Positions 21,485 to 34,100 of a stretch of DNA of 64,000 bases are shown in pieces; within the stretch, counting starts at the first letter, position 1, and the number at the start of each line of letters is the position of its first letter. The notes beneath the pieces are model-generated. The model worked only from the letters and a program-made list of their open reading frames with translations. It had not been told where the DNA came from and ran no database searches. The position numbers and the translations under genes are program-made. The stretch spans positions 7,864,501-7,928,500 of the forward strand of contig NC_088787.1 in the NCBI RefSeq assembly GCF_949628265.1, written 5' to 3'. The stretch comes from Cloeon dipterum. Taxonomy: Eukaryota > Arthropoda > Insecta > Ephemeroptera > Baetidae.

Positions 21485-24400
21485 TCACGCCATGTCTTGG
21501 AAAAAGTCGCCGGCGTTTCGTACATTAGACGAGGGCAGGTTGTGTTTGAGCACCTTCTTGTCGTTCTTCTCCCTCTCGGACACGACCAAGCCGTCAAAGT
21601 ATTTGATGTTCCAAAAGTGGATCACGTTAGAAAAGCCGCTTGTCGCAATCAACTCACCGTCGCCTGATACGTCCATGCTTTCCACGGTCGACGACGGGTG
21701 TGTGCCGACAATGCCAAGTTGCTTGTGCGGGAACAAGTGTGTCGCTCTGCAAAATCAATGTTCAACTTCAATTTTTGTAAAATATGCATTTGATAAATAC
21801 AAATAAAATGGAAACTGATGATTTTAAAGAGGAACGATAGTGTATTTCTCCGCAACACACAGATTAGGTTCTAATGATCATGTAAAGTTAAAAAAGATAG
21901 AGCTAGCAGAGGAAATTTTCAAGAAAATCGGCCTCAAATCAAAGTTGGAATTGTCTTAAATGGAAAATTCTCAGACGAATAAATAAAATTTAATTTTCAA
22001 GATTCAAAAGTACTTTTTTATCTTCTCACTGATAAATTTTTCTAATTCTGAAAGCAATTAATTTCATTTGCTCAAAAAAGAGGGTGGATTTTGGGGCACT
22101 TTTGGTCAGAAGTATGAAAAAAATTGGTCAATCAGAAAGTTGTTAAATAAAAAAATTACTGTCACTCCTTAATTTAATTATTAAGGATAAAAGAAATGAC
22201 AATGCTTTCACTTGGTCTCCCCTAAACGATTAAAGTAAGAGCTGATCATGGAAATAATTAACAATAAAATTATTTGCCATGATAATCAAGGGCTCAGATA
22301 GCTTCCGAAGATAAAGAAGGGACGAATTAACTGTTTGGACTCATAACAAGAAACAAAATTTTTAAATTGTCCACAGCTGATTGGATTTCTATGAATAAGG
22401 TGCTACTAAAAAAATCAAAAATTAGATGGGAGCACCTCAAGACTCCGTCTGAGTGGGCGGTGACAACGATGTTTTGCGTGATCGACTTCATGCAGTTGAT
22501 GGGGTTCTTTGGCCCGGGAAACTCATCCGAGTGATAGCCAAAGGAGCCCCAGTCGAAGAAGTAGTATGTGCCTTTGCTCGAGCCCACTACCAGCTTTCTA
22601 TCCTGCTTCACCAGCGCCAAACTACTCAGTTCACACTCGTATAGCTCAGACTGGAATAGAGAAAACATTTAAAATTTGGTATAAAATAGAGGAGTTTTAG
22701 TTTTTGGTCAGGTTTCTGAGCCAAAAATGGTAAGGAACATCAAAATAGTTGAATTTATTGCCAAAGTGGCTAAACTCATCATCATAAAATAGGATTTCTA
22801 CTACCAAAACACTGATGTTAAATTAATAATTTTCAACAGGATGTCTTAAAATTTTAAAATGCAAGGTGGAGATGTGTTTTATATTTGATTAATTATATAA
22901 TTTTATTTATTCCCTAACTTTAGCCCATTTAGCTGGTTAAAACCTTCTTGGCTGAAATTATTTTTAAAAAAGCTGGCGTTTTTTAACACTGTTATCAGCA
23001 GAATTGTAAAAACCCGCGTTTAAAAAAAAAATCAGTGGTAAAACCTGTTTTTTATTTAATTTTGCAGTTTCTTGCAGGCAATGTTTACACCTCAGTGTTA
23101 AATAATTATTATTTGCTCATGACCACGAATTTAATAATTGTCAGCGAGGAATTTTTTAAGAAACTGAGGCAGCAAATAAATGGAAATTTAGAAGAAAAAA
23201 TCTGCTCAGTAGAGGAAATTTTGACCACTGCGACCGCAATTTTTAGATTTACACTGGGGAAAGATAGAATAAAATCATTTCTTGCCCAAGATATTTTTAC
23301 AAAATGGGTGGTAAAAACCGAGTGGTAAGCAAATGCAACACCATTTGTTGGTGATTTTTGGGGCGAAAACTCTTTTTAAATTTATGCTGGACTTCGTTAT
23401 ATTTAAATGAATTTAATTCAACTTTCCAGGACCCTTAAGAGTTCAAAATATGAAAATGAAGGGCCAGAAAAATCTGCATTCTAAGCAATTGGTAGATTTT
23501 GGTTCGAATTTTAGTAAAAAAAAAATCCAAGACAACACCTGGACCAACTTTACCGACTAGTTTAAAATATCCGGCAATTTTTTCATAATTCTCTTGCATT
23601 AATTTAATTAGTACCTGAACATGCAGCTTTCTGCTGTGGAGGTCGATGGTGGTAATCATTCCTTCGACAGAGGAAAAAACAAGGAATCTCCGTGACTCAT
23701 TAGTCACCATGTCAGTGATTGTCTCTTCTGATTCTTTCAAGGAAAGTATTGCATCCTTTTGTCGCAGATCCCAAACTAAAACGCCAATAATATTAATTAA
23801 TCAACCCCAACAGCAATGAATTAAAATATTAATTACGTTTCACTGTGCCATTGTCATCTCCAGTGGCAAATCTGTTTTCGTCGATAACTTTTAGCGTGTA
23901 GACTGGTTCTCTGAAAATAATAAAATAAATTAAAACATGGTAGCTTTTATTATTTTGTTTCTAGCTGGAAAAGTCAAGGATATTACGCACTCGTGGGCAT
24001 CGTCGTTGAACCATTTCGGTTTAGAGCTTGCTACGTCGGTGACCATGATTGATTTGTCTTTGGAGGCTGAGTAAAGCAGGTCGCCGTCTTCGCTGAACTC
24101 AACGCATCTGCATTCCTTGTTGTGCGCCTCCACTGTTTCTTTCAGCTCGCATTTCTCCATACTGTACTCGTACCTGAGTGAAAAAATTATTTAAACAAGA
24201 GATCAAAAAAGGAATTGTCAAGAATTTAACTTTCAAGTATGTATTTCTGAATTGTTGCCTAGACTGATATTGACCAAGTTCAGTGCTTGAAATGACTCAA
24301 TTTGGCGATTTAATTTAACTCAATAGAAATTTCAAAATTAATTACAAAACGTTTTCTGTCAAAATTTGGTTGTAAGTCGATAAATTTGCAGGCAATTTTT

Positions 24401-25796
24401 TTATTTTTAAAAATAAAAATATGATTTTTCTTGCTGAAACTCCCCCGCAATTTTTTACAGCTGTTAAAATTTCCTATTTCTTCTGTTCCAACAATTTTCC
24501 CGAATGGAATTAATTATTTGAAAATTAACGAGTTGAGTTTTTATTTTATATATTTATTTTACACCACAAAAATGGACCTCTTCTGTTAAACTGGTGAAAT
24601 AAAATATCAGGGTTGCAAAAAAAACCAATTTAAAGAGTGCATTTAAGCAATCAGGGTAATTTTATCACCTAAAATCGCAAATTTTTGATTTTTCAGAGTG
24701 CAAAAATGTATCTGCAGCAAAATATGGATATAATCTGATGGTGAAAAAACAGGTGATACGAAAATTGCCCCCTGATAAATTTAAAAATCCAATCAGTCCT
24801 TCTAATATTTTAATTTGTTAATTAAATTATCCCAAATAATCAGAAATATGACCAACTCAAATAAAATTAATTGCTTTCTTACAAGAAGATGTCCCCGTCG
24901 AAGGAGGCGGCGGCGATCAGGTCTTTTTCAGGGTGGAAGCTGATGTCTGCCACCAGTTCGCTGGTGTGAATGTCCGGAGGCTTGTCTCTGCGCACTTCTT
25001 GGGCGTTCTTGAACGCTCTCACGATGTCGTCATCGTCGTCCTCCTGCTCTCCTGCGTTTGAATTGTCCTGCTTGTCGTCGTCGTCATCATCGTCGCTGCT
25101 GTCACTGCTGTCGTCGTCGTCGTCGTCACTGCTCGCTTCGGAGGTTTGGGCGTCACCTTCGGCGTTTGAGTCTTCTTGGCTGCCTCCTGCCACCTCCTCG
25201 ACCAACTCGACAGACGAGTCGGAGTCAAAGTCCTCGTCCATGCCTGAAAATTTATTTTTTAATGGTAAAATTTTGAATGAAGAGTTAAGAATTTGTATTA
25301 AATATATGTAAAATGCAATCTAAAAAAGCGGGTGTCTGCAGTTCTGGGCAAGTACTGTAATTTAACCATTTTAAGAAAAAGAATTTGACAAAAAACAAAC
25401 AACAGAAGAAATAGCTGCCATTCTGTTTAATACATAGAGCTTTTTCTTTGGGCTTACCCGATGCCATTACGTAGGCATCCTTCATTAGATTGATAAACTA
25501 AAATAACAAAAAATCGTCATTATAATTTTGATATTGAGTCACATTATTGACTGGTAAAGCAAAAAACAACGATTTAGTGAGAAAATTGTTACTTCATCTT
25601 AATGTGAAAAAATCAGCCGCTGAAATAAAGGCGCACGAATCTGTTTTGTCTCAAAACTCTCAAAGAATCTCGCCGGCGTGTGCAGTGGTAGAATGCAATG
25701 CGAGATTTTAAAACCAATCTTACGCCAATCAACTCTTTCAAGCTCACAGTTTACAAGACAAGAATTGTGTTAAGCTTACCTTTAAAGTTTCTCATC
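21485..25796 (-). CDS. WDR55: WD repeat-containing protein 55 homologue
   Basis: Seven exons on the minus strand: 25,796-25,781, 25,243-24,883, 24,173-23,991, 23,910-23,837, 23,775-23,615, 22,650-22,436 and 21,746-21,485. They join without a frame break to 423 residues. The N-terminus is a long acidic stretch with runs of Asp and Ser; WD40 repeats follow. Typical family segments are ISFHPEKDLIAAASFDGDIF, CVEFSEDGDLLYSASKDKSI, FATGDDNGTVKLWDLR and VVGSSKGTYYFFDWGSFG. The C-terminus (SSNVRNAGDFFQDM) matches the family's end. WDR55 is a nuclear/nucleolar protein required for rRNA processing in vertebrates. The first exon adds only MRNFKG before a second in-frame ATG at 25,241, so either start is possible. 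The length is slightly above that of the human protein, mainly through the acidic N-terminus. Introns hold repeat G and related debris. Confidence 0.92.
22975..23343. repeat. Dispersed repeat G, copy 2, in a WDR55 intron
   Basis: Second copy of the repeat at 20,747-21,134, lying in the 964-bp intron 22,651-23,614. An open frame of 97 codons crosses it on the plus strand, but the other copy does not keep it. A weaker relative of the ends is visible at about 24,605-24,780 in another WDR55 intron. Confidence 0.55.
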
Positions 25797-26591
25797 TTTT
25801 ACGGAGGTGTTTAAGTTCAATTTAATCCAAATCAGTCTCGATCGTTGTTTTGTTTACATCTGCGTCTGCGATTCTGCTGCCGTGCTGCCTGCACGCGGAG
25901 CGCCAGCGGGCCGGAGCGGGCGACCACATGTGTTTGCTTCTGGCGGAGCAACAAGCGCGCATGCGTGAGAGCATTTCGTACCTTTTGGCGCGTGGGGAAA
26001 TCGGGCGTTTGGTTGTGCAGGGTTGATAATAATTATTCAGAAAAATACAATTATTATTATTGTAGAATCGCTAAGGAAAAATTATTAGAGCGGAGAATTT
26101 TCAAAATAAACGGATTTTTATTCGGTTTTTATTCAAACACTGGCAAGATTATTTCATTTAATGTCGATTTAACTGAAAGCTTTACACTTTTTGCGATTTT
26201 ATTAATTTATAGTAATTTTTCCTTGTAATTGACTGTTATTTAAAATTAAAAATAAACTGCTTAATATTTTTAAAATGATATTCAGTAATTAAATACAAAA
26301 AATAAATATGTTATCTTGAATAATGGATAATATTTTTATCGTATTTTAATTGACATTTTTATCAAACTAGGATTAAATTGTTCTTTAAAATCAATAGCTG
26401 ACATTTCAAAGAGAAGCTCGAGGATTCTGTTTCTGCATTAGATTAGACCAGATTAAATGACGCATTTTGTCACCTTCAATATCTTCTCAGCTGTCAAAGC
26501 TGCCAATTTTGACATAGATTATAGATTAACAAAATAGCCAATAATCGATAAACTTTACACTCTGCGAGTATTAATCTTGCAAATCTCGAAG
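25797..26591. other. Intergenic region between WDR55 and the lectin gene
   Basis: The first part (to about 26,010) is GC-rich and is the likely WDR55 promoter and 5' UTR. The remainder is AT-rich. The two genes diverge from this region. A frame of 127 codons on the plus strand at 25,845-26,228 has no recognisable domain and changes composition midway; it is not called. No clear TATA box was found for the lectin gene. Confidence 0.4.
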
Positions 26592-27530
26592 ATGAAGGTG
26601 CTAGCTTTCCTGCTCGCTGCACTGGCTGCTGCTTCGGCCAACGACGCAATTCTAGCTGGTAATTTCTAATTCTCGCAATAAAATTATTTATAAATTAATA
26701 ATTGCATCATTATAGAACTTGGATTGATTCCTTTCAATGGAGGACAGTACCTGCTTAGTAGTTTCAATGTGAGTATTTTTTTATTATTATTTTTACCTGG
26801 TTAGCTGAAATCCGTCATTTAAAATTTAATATCATTTTAGATTTTGAAATCACAATCTTTACGATAAAAGCTGCTTATTATCTATTTTTAAATTTTAGTT
26901 TTATGAGAAAATACGTAAGCACAACTTATTTTGTTACTCCTGTTGATCTTGTTTGTCGTTTTTAATTTAATTTAATTATTTATTAAAGTAATAAAAAATA
27001 CAAATATGACGAAAAGCCCTTTTTATCATATTATTTCAATTAAACATGACCTAAAAGATATTCTATACCATTTCAGTTCTAATAAATTCAAATCAATGAA
27101 TTTCAGGCATCTTGGGTAGATGCCAGCAATTTCTGCAAGAGCATCGGTTTCGCCCTCGTGGACATTGACTCTGAAGAAGACCACATAACTGTGACTGACG
27201 TCTTTGGTATACGATCCACCATAAAAAATAAAATCTTTTAATTATTCTCCTGCATCCGAAGGTGCGGCGATTCCTGACAGGGTGTGGATCGGCGGGACTG
27301 ACCTGGGCCGCGAGGGCAGCTTCTACTGGGGCCAGTCGCTGCGGGACTTCAGCCCCAACGAAACTTACTGGCACGAGGGCGAGCCCAGCGGCACCAGTCT
27401 TCACGGTATCAAAGAGGACTGCGTGCAGTACAGGCGGCTTGTCAACGGCACCGAAGTCCTGTGGAACGACGCCCCTTGCGAGCTCAAATACCAGTTCATC
27501 TGCGAGGTTGTGCCTGCCCCTTGCGTGTAA
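26592..27530 (+). CDS. Secreted C-type lectin-domain protein
   Basis: Four exons (26,592-26,658, 26,716-26,768, 27,107-27,206 and 27,262-27,530) join in frame to 162 residues. A signal peptide (MKVLAFLLAALAAASA) is followed by a single C-type lectin domain. Conserved features are C50, W82-I83-G84-G85 (the WIGL position), C127, the W141-N142-D143 calcium-site motif, C146 and C154. The carbohydrate-specificity triplet is E114-P115-S116, a variant of the EPN type usually linked to mannose-like sugars. Sequons N40-A-S, N106-E-T and N135-G-T suggest N-glycosylation. An additional Cys (C161) next to the C-terminus has no internal partner and might allow dimers. Single-domain insect lectins act in pathogen recognition or digestion; which applies here is unknown. 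Confidence 0.93.
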
Positions 27531-27572
27531 TATTAAATTAATTTGTATTCTAATAAATTAATATGTGTATTG

Positions 27573-27578
27573 AATAAA
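27573..27578 (+). terminator. Polyadenylation signal AATAAA of the lectin gene
   Basis: The canonical hexamer lies 43 bp after the stop codon. The next 700 bases (27,579-28,315) contain the 3' flanks of two converging genes and nothing else that I can support. Confidence 0.6.
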
Positions 27579-28315
27579 GACAGTTTTTATAGTTGTTGAC
27601 TAAACCAAGAACAATCAAATTAGTCGCAGCATCAAACTTGATTATTCGTATCTTGATGTGATCAATCTTGTTTGACGTTTCTTTTCTCATCAATGGCACA
27701 GCGTTAGAGGCCCAAAGTGAAGGTCATTTAATTTTTCGGGGTTTTTGATAAAGATAAGGAAAAGCATCAGACGAATTAAATGCAGTCTATTCATTTTTAT
27801 TACTGTCACAGATTTACATCTTAACACGTCATAAATGTAAAAAATAATAAATACCCTCAACCATGGTCATCGATCGATTGCGTACGAAAAGAGACCAAAT
27901 TGCCCATTTGACCCGAGAGATTCTGAAAATCACGCGTCTGTGTTTTCACCTCCGTTGCGAATGGTAACAATTTCGCGATTTTTAGTCCGTTTTAAGAAAA
28001 GGGGATGAGACAGTGAGAGAGAGAGCACACGGACGTGCACGGCGGAGACAATTATTATTTTTATTTTGTTGAGCGATATGCAAAGAGAATTTTCCGCCGT
28101 GCACTCCTGCGGTTTCAACAGTGCATTTTCCGTTACAAAAAAAAATCAGAGGCTTTTGTCACGAAATGCAACTGCCGTGTCAAACACGCTTTTGCCGGGT
28201 GAAAAAAATAGAGATTTGCTCAATCGTGTATTTTATACGCCATTATAATTTTCACCGCGGAAAAAGTGTGGACGTGGAGCGCCGACACGGCAAAAAGTGT
28301 TATCTAAACAGTCAA

Positions 28316-30194
28316 TCAGTCGGCGGTGCGTCTCCTGATGAGGTTTTCCTCGTCGTTCAAGGGCTCAGTCGTTGTGGTGGTGGTGGTGGAGGCCGTCGTC
28401 GGTGCTTTGACGAGCACCATCTCCTCCGAGGGCACCTCCGTGGTCTCGGCCTCGACGTCCGTGGCGGTCTCGGTGGTTGGCTCGGTGGTCGTGGTGGAGG
28501 GCTTCGGAGGCCGTTGGACCTCGGCGTTCTGGGCGTAGTTGCGCAGCTGTTCACTGGCCATCCGCAGCACGTTGGACAGCACGTCCAGCTTGACGGCCAG
28601 CATCTGCTTGACGAGACGCACCAACGAGAAGGGCTGGTTGCCGCCGGCCTCGATCTGCATGATGTTGGTCGAGTCGGCGGGCGCCTGCTTGTACATGGGC
28701 GAGCGAAGGTGCTCTGGGACGGGACGGTAGGGCACCCGCTCGAAGCGGTATTGCCTCTTGGTCCTGCGATGGACGTTGCGCCGGAAGCGTCTCGGGCCCT
28801 GCTCCTCGGTGTGCAGGTCGTTTTCCGGGTTGGGGTGCATCGATGTGTAGACGGCCTTCAGGATGCTAGGCATTAAACCTTCGTTTTCGTCCTCACGCTT
28901 GAAGTGGTCGCTGCGCCGCGCGAAGCCCTCCATGGGGAAGAAGAGCAGGCCAGCCAGTCCGGCGGTCATCAGCAGTCCGACCACCGTGGTGCCAAAGCTG
29001 GGGATGCCCTCTCCGGAAAGGTAGTCGATGATCCTCGAGGTCAGGGGCTTCTCCTCCTTCTCCTCCAGTTCTGAGTCGATCTTGTTCTCAGGCTTGCTGC
29101 TCGGCCTGCGCCTGCGCTTCTTATTTTTCTTGTTCTTCTTCTTCTTGGTCTTGGTGGCCGGTGCTGCGGTCGTGGTGGTTGTCGTAGTGGTTGGTGCCGG
29201 GGTTGTAGTAGTTGTAGTGGTCGTAGTGGTAGTCGCGACCTTCGTGATTGTCTTCTCGGTGGACAGGATCTCAAACGTTTCAGGAATGAAGGTAGAGATG
29301 GCCTGTGGCGGCCTGGTGACCACGGACGCGGATGGTGGGCGGTACGGCTTCGCCACGGGTTTCTTGGGCGGCTTCTTGGTGGTGGCGACGGTGGGAATCG
29401 ACTCGGTGACGACGGTCACAGGGGCCACGGGTGTAACAGCGCCACGGCGAATGGCGGGCATGACAGTCGTTTGAACAGTAGTTTTGGACTTTTCCGTCGT
29501 TTGAACAGTAGGTTTGAACTTTACCGTCGTTTGGGCAGTAGGTGTGAATTTTTCCGTCGTTGGAGCGGGCTTGGGCGTCGTGGAAGGTGATTCGATCCTG
29601 CTCAAAATGGCGAAGGGTGGGGAAACGGCTGGGCGCTTGTTAGCAAGTTGCTCCACCTTCTTGACCACGGTGGCAGCAGTAGTAGGTTTCACTGGAGCAG
29701 GGGTAGTGGTCACAACCTCCTTTTGGGTAGTTTTGGGTGGAGCAGTGGTGGGTTTTGTCGCTGCTTTGGTTACAAGAGCAGGAATCGTCGTCTGCTTTTC
29801 TAAAACCACAGTCGCCGCCGTGGGCTTCTTTGTCGCATTGACTGCGGCGGGCGTTGACGTAACGCGTGGAGGGAAGCGCGTGGGCGTCTCGTTGCTGACG
29901 ACCAGCGGTGTTTGTGCGGTGCCCTTGATGGTAATGTTCGTGTTCGTTTGCACCATCTGCATCTGCTGCCACTTCTTGTCTGGCGACGGCTCAACCTCCT
30001 GCTTCTTGGCAGGTGGAGTGCGCACGTCCAGCACCGTCTGCGGGTTGTTCAGCAGCTGGCTGGTCACGGCGGCGATGCTGTCTTCCACCTCAGGACCGCG
30101 TTTTGATTCATCGTTTGGCTTGGATTTCAGCTCGGACGACACCACCACCGCCTCTGTCTCTGTGACGGCACGAGGCTGCGGCACCAGATCACGA
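28316..30194 (-). CDS. Thr/Pro-rich mucin-like membrane protein (3' exon; 5' exon not found)
   Basis: One long terminal exon encodes 625 residues. It opens after a splice acceptor (TTCCAG, complement of 30,195-30,200) and needs two bases from an upstream exon, so the true N-terminus is missing here. The first 60% is rich in Thr, Pro, Lys and Val, with poly-Thr tracts typical of O-glycosylated mucin-like stalks. It is followed by a basic block (KKKKNKKNKKRRRRPSS) and a hydrophobic, probably membrane-spanning segment (GTTVVGLLMTAGLAGLLFF, about 28,945-29,003). The C-terminal part has dibasic or furin-like sites (RRFRR, RRTKR), a helical stretch and a second Thr-rich tail ending in RRRTAD. I do not recognise a named family. 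The neighbour at 31,172 has a similar plan. Function is unknown; a surface or apical-matrix role is only a guess. Confidence 0.7.
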
Positions 30195-31171
30195 CTGGAA
30201 CACGAGAGTTTATTTTTTTAGAGCAATAATGACTGGCAGGTTACAATTTCATGCATGTAAAAATAAATTAAATTTTCTTTTAGGTTTTAATTTATTTTGA
30301 ATTTATTTTTCTAATGGGATATAAGATCAGGTATGACTACTCTATTTAATGAAATCATGTAACAAAATTACACTTTAATAATAATAAATTCAGTCATAAT
30401 GTGTCAGTTATAGTCTGATAAAGAGTAAAAGATACGGAAAGGGCGTTTATAATGTCTTTCGCATGTGCAGAAACTCACAAAGCGAAAAGTGTGTGTAAAG
30501 AAATTAGAGCGTGAAGAGCAAATTGCGCAATAACATATTATGATATGGGTCATCTGATTAGGGCCTATGTCAATAGAGTGAAGTGTGTGTATCATTGTTC
30601 AAAGAGTTAATAATTACCTCAAGATCAGTCACCTCGTTTTGCGTGAGACGCGCGCTGTTATTTTATTATCATCTTCGTCATGCTTCGGGAAATGAGTAAA
30701 TGTTTTTGTCACGCATGCAATGAGATTTTGTTTGTGTTGGGTGTATGGATTGAAACACTTATTGTTATAATTATAATTTTATTATTATTATATTAGCGAA
30801 CAGCAGAAAGAAGAAAAATTGTTAGGAAAGAGGTTATATTAAATAAAAATGCATGCATTCTCGTATTATGTAAATTATTCTCTACAGTATTAGGATCAAA
30901 TGGCTGCGATTGAATTATTTTTGGCATCGATAATTTACATGTAAGCATCACCTCACGCGTTGATCACAAAATTCTAAGTGGCACATCTACTGAAATAATT
31001 ATTGTAAGCGGGGTTTTGGTCATAATAAATTTAAGTGTCTTTTTATTCGTCTTTATGTGTCAAAAATCAAGCAGTCAGGTTTGAGTCATTTGTTGTTGAT
31101 ATGTAATTTTAGAATCAAACCAAAATCCCCGCATGTCTAATAATTGATTAGCCTAATCCCGCGGACTATGC
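30195..31171. other. Upstream region or intron of the mucin-like gene
   Basis: AT-rich. Nothing reads as a signal-peptide exon ending in the phase needed by the exon at 30,194. A good donor (complement of about 30,612-30,618, after CTTGAG) suggests a 5' UTR exon near 30,620-30,680. Otherwise I see nothing. Confidence 0.35.
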
Positions 31172-34100
31172 TCAGGTGACACCGATTTGCCGAAAGTCGA
31201 GAAAACGCCTGCGACGACGCCCATACACGTGCGGTGTGTCGAGGCTGCGACCCCAAACGACGCCGACGCCAGCCGGCTCGCCCCTGGCCGGTCGCCGCTT
31301 TTTCTTTTTCGGCGGCTTCTTAGTCGTGGTCTTGTACTTTTGCTTGGTGACCACGATGCTGTGCGCCACCTCCTTGCCGTGATCGTGTGGCTCGCTGGAG
31401 GAGCGCCAGCCTGGAATCACGTAGCGCGTCATGCCGACCAGCATGGACAACATGGCCAGCACTGGGGACACCAGGATCAGCCAGAAAACTGGACTGGTCG
31501 TGTTGAAGAAGATTTGTCCTAGTTCATTGAGGATAGACGGCCGCACCGTGGTGGTGGTTACCACGGGCGGTTCAGTCACTGGAGGCACCTCAGACGAGGT
31601 TTGCGGCGGCTCGGTCGCCGGCGGTTCTGTTGCCTCCTGGTTTGCCAGTACGTCGTCGTCCTCTTCAACGGGCGTGTCGTGGGACGGCGGCCGCACGATC
31701 ACATCAGTTGGTTTGGTTGGGGACGGTGGCCGGTAGCCGTAGTGACCTCCGTGGTTGGGTGGGGGATAGTTTGGTGGACGATAGGAGGATGATGAGGGGT
31801 ATTTTATGGGGGCTGGAGTGGCATAGTTCTGCACGTTGTGGTTGGTGATAGTGGGGCTGACGATGATGGTCACGTTGGGACAGTTTTGCTCCAACGACGT
31901 GGTCTGGGAGACGGGAGGAGAAGGGACACCTCCGTATATGATTGTTGGGGGCTTGTAGGTGGACTCGACCAACTGCTGATGCATAGTAGTTGTCGTTGGG
32001 GTCGTCGGAGCAGGGTAGTGGATAATGGGAGAAGTAGTGTGCGTAGGGTAGTACACCACTGGCGGCCGGGTTGTCTCCTCCTCGTCCGCACCTTCGATCA
32101 GCTCTCCCAGCACTTCGTGCACGATGTCAGGCTCTGCGTAATTGTCCTGGGCCGGAGGCTGGTACTGGTAGTTGCCACCGTGCATCTGCGGGGAATGGTT
32201 GTCAGGGGCATCCACGACGAGGGGGTGGATGGTGGGAGGATGGGTGGGTTTAGCAACCTGCTGGACCGTACCAAAATTGGGCTTGTTGTGCAGGGTTTCT
32301 CCAAAGTCATCAAAATCGTCAAAGTTGCTGTAGATTGTGGGGGCGGGAGGGGAAGGTACTGCAGGTTTCTGGTGCTGCTGGAAGTCAAAGGGGTCGTAGT
32401 TGTGCTGGGGGTGGTTATATTCAGGTTGCGGCCGGTTCACGAAATCATGCGGATATTGAGGGATTTGAGAGGGTGTCTCAGGGTAGTGAGGACCCTGAGA
32501 GGGGGTCTCGTGGTAGTGAGGACCCTGGGAGGGGGTCTCGTGGTAGTGAGGACCCTGGGAGGGGAAGTTTGGGTAATGAGAGCCCTGGAAGGGGAATTGT
32601 GGGTAATGCGAACCCTGGGAAGTAGACGGAGGATTGTAGGGGCGGTACTGGGAGTTAACGACCCCAAAAAGTGTGCCATCGACCGTGGGGCTGGTGGTGT
32701 ATATGCCGTCAATGTGCGGCTCCCCGCCCGACTGGTACTTGACAACCAGGGTCTCGGGTTGCATCAGGTCGCCGTGCGAGTTGGTGATGAACCCTTTGAC
32801 CAGGTGGGGCACCTCGGGCGACAGCGAAATGATCGACTCGAACGGCGACTGAAACGTGGAGCGAGGCCGCGGCAGGCCGGCCGCTTTGGTCGGCGCCGGC
32901 CCGGTCAGCGACACTTGCACCCACTCCCCAGAATCCGTGCCATTTAAAGAATCAGACGCGTTTGGTGATGCATCATTCAAATCGACCTTCAAAATTCTAG
33001 AACTAAAGCTATTGTTTTTTTTCGCGTGCGTGATCAGCTCGACCGGCTGCCAGAGCGTGGAGCGCGCCACCCGTTTCCCTTTTCTACGCTTCTTCTCCCA
33101 TCTACGCCTAATGTGTATTGTGTCCGATCGGTCGGCTGCGTCTGTCCAGTCTCTGTTAGTGGGCGAGGTTAAGTACCTGTCCTCTTGCACCGGCTGCCAC
33201 GCGTCGCGCGAAAAGTGCGCGTTCGGTCTGTCGTCGCTGGACTGCCGCACGTGAGACGACACGGAGCTGCCGATCAGCTGCGCCGTGATGAAGTCTGCAA
33301 CACACACAAGAGATCCAGACAAGATAAGAGACCTGCTAACTCGTGAAAGCAACAAATTGTTAATAGAGTGTGTGTATTTACTCGTCTCCACTCACTTTTA
33401 TCACAGCAGGTGTCCAACAACGTGTTATTACACGCGAAAAATTAACTTATATTAAAAGGAAACACTGGTCCTTTATTCAGGAACAAATTAATTTAGCTTT
33501 ATGAAAATTTTTCAAATTAGTTAGATCAGGTTTGCCAGATTTGTCTCATCCCGTATTTTTTGGGATAACCCAGCTAGAAGGAATGTTTTGGATTTTTTTT
33601 TACCGAAATTTCCATGAAAAACCATTGATTTGTTTTTATTAAAATGAAGATTAATATTTGTAAATCAAATACTGCAAAGTTGTGAAATATTTTCCAGCAA
33701 GCAGTGTAAAATATTCAAATGAAATTTATTTAAAAAAATATTTTATTTAAAAACGTTGCTACTGAATGCTTTGGGCTGTGACTATAGAGCAAAAATGTGA
33801 TCACTAATCGCGTTTAAGTAATTTTTAGCATATAAGTGTGTGCAAGAAATAAAAAATTAAAAAAATTGTGGCGCAATGAGAATTTGTTCTGGATTTTTTC
33901 AACCGTGGGAAAGTGGTATTATTCGTGTTTTTAATTTAAAAAAATGAAAAATGCTGCTTTAAGCTATTAAAAAAATTAAATTAGAACTAAAAAATTGTTT
34001 TCCAACAAGTTTCCCAAAGAAAAAATGGATTTTTCACTCATCCCGCCTTCAATGAACCAATAAAATTTAAATTAGGGTTTGCTTGTGCTCGTAAAAAGCC

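Noticed and set aside
25845-26228. 127-codon plus-strand frame next to the WDR55 promoter
   Set aside because: The composition changes from GC-rich promoter to AT-rich sequence within the frame, and nothing in it is recognisable.
28121-28876. 251-codon plus-strand frame, and the plus-strand frames at 29.0-30.2 and 31.8-32.9 kb
   Set aside because: They are antisense shadows of the Thr/Pro-rich minus-strand genes; the frames follow from biased codons.
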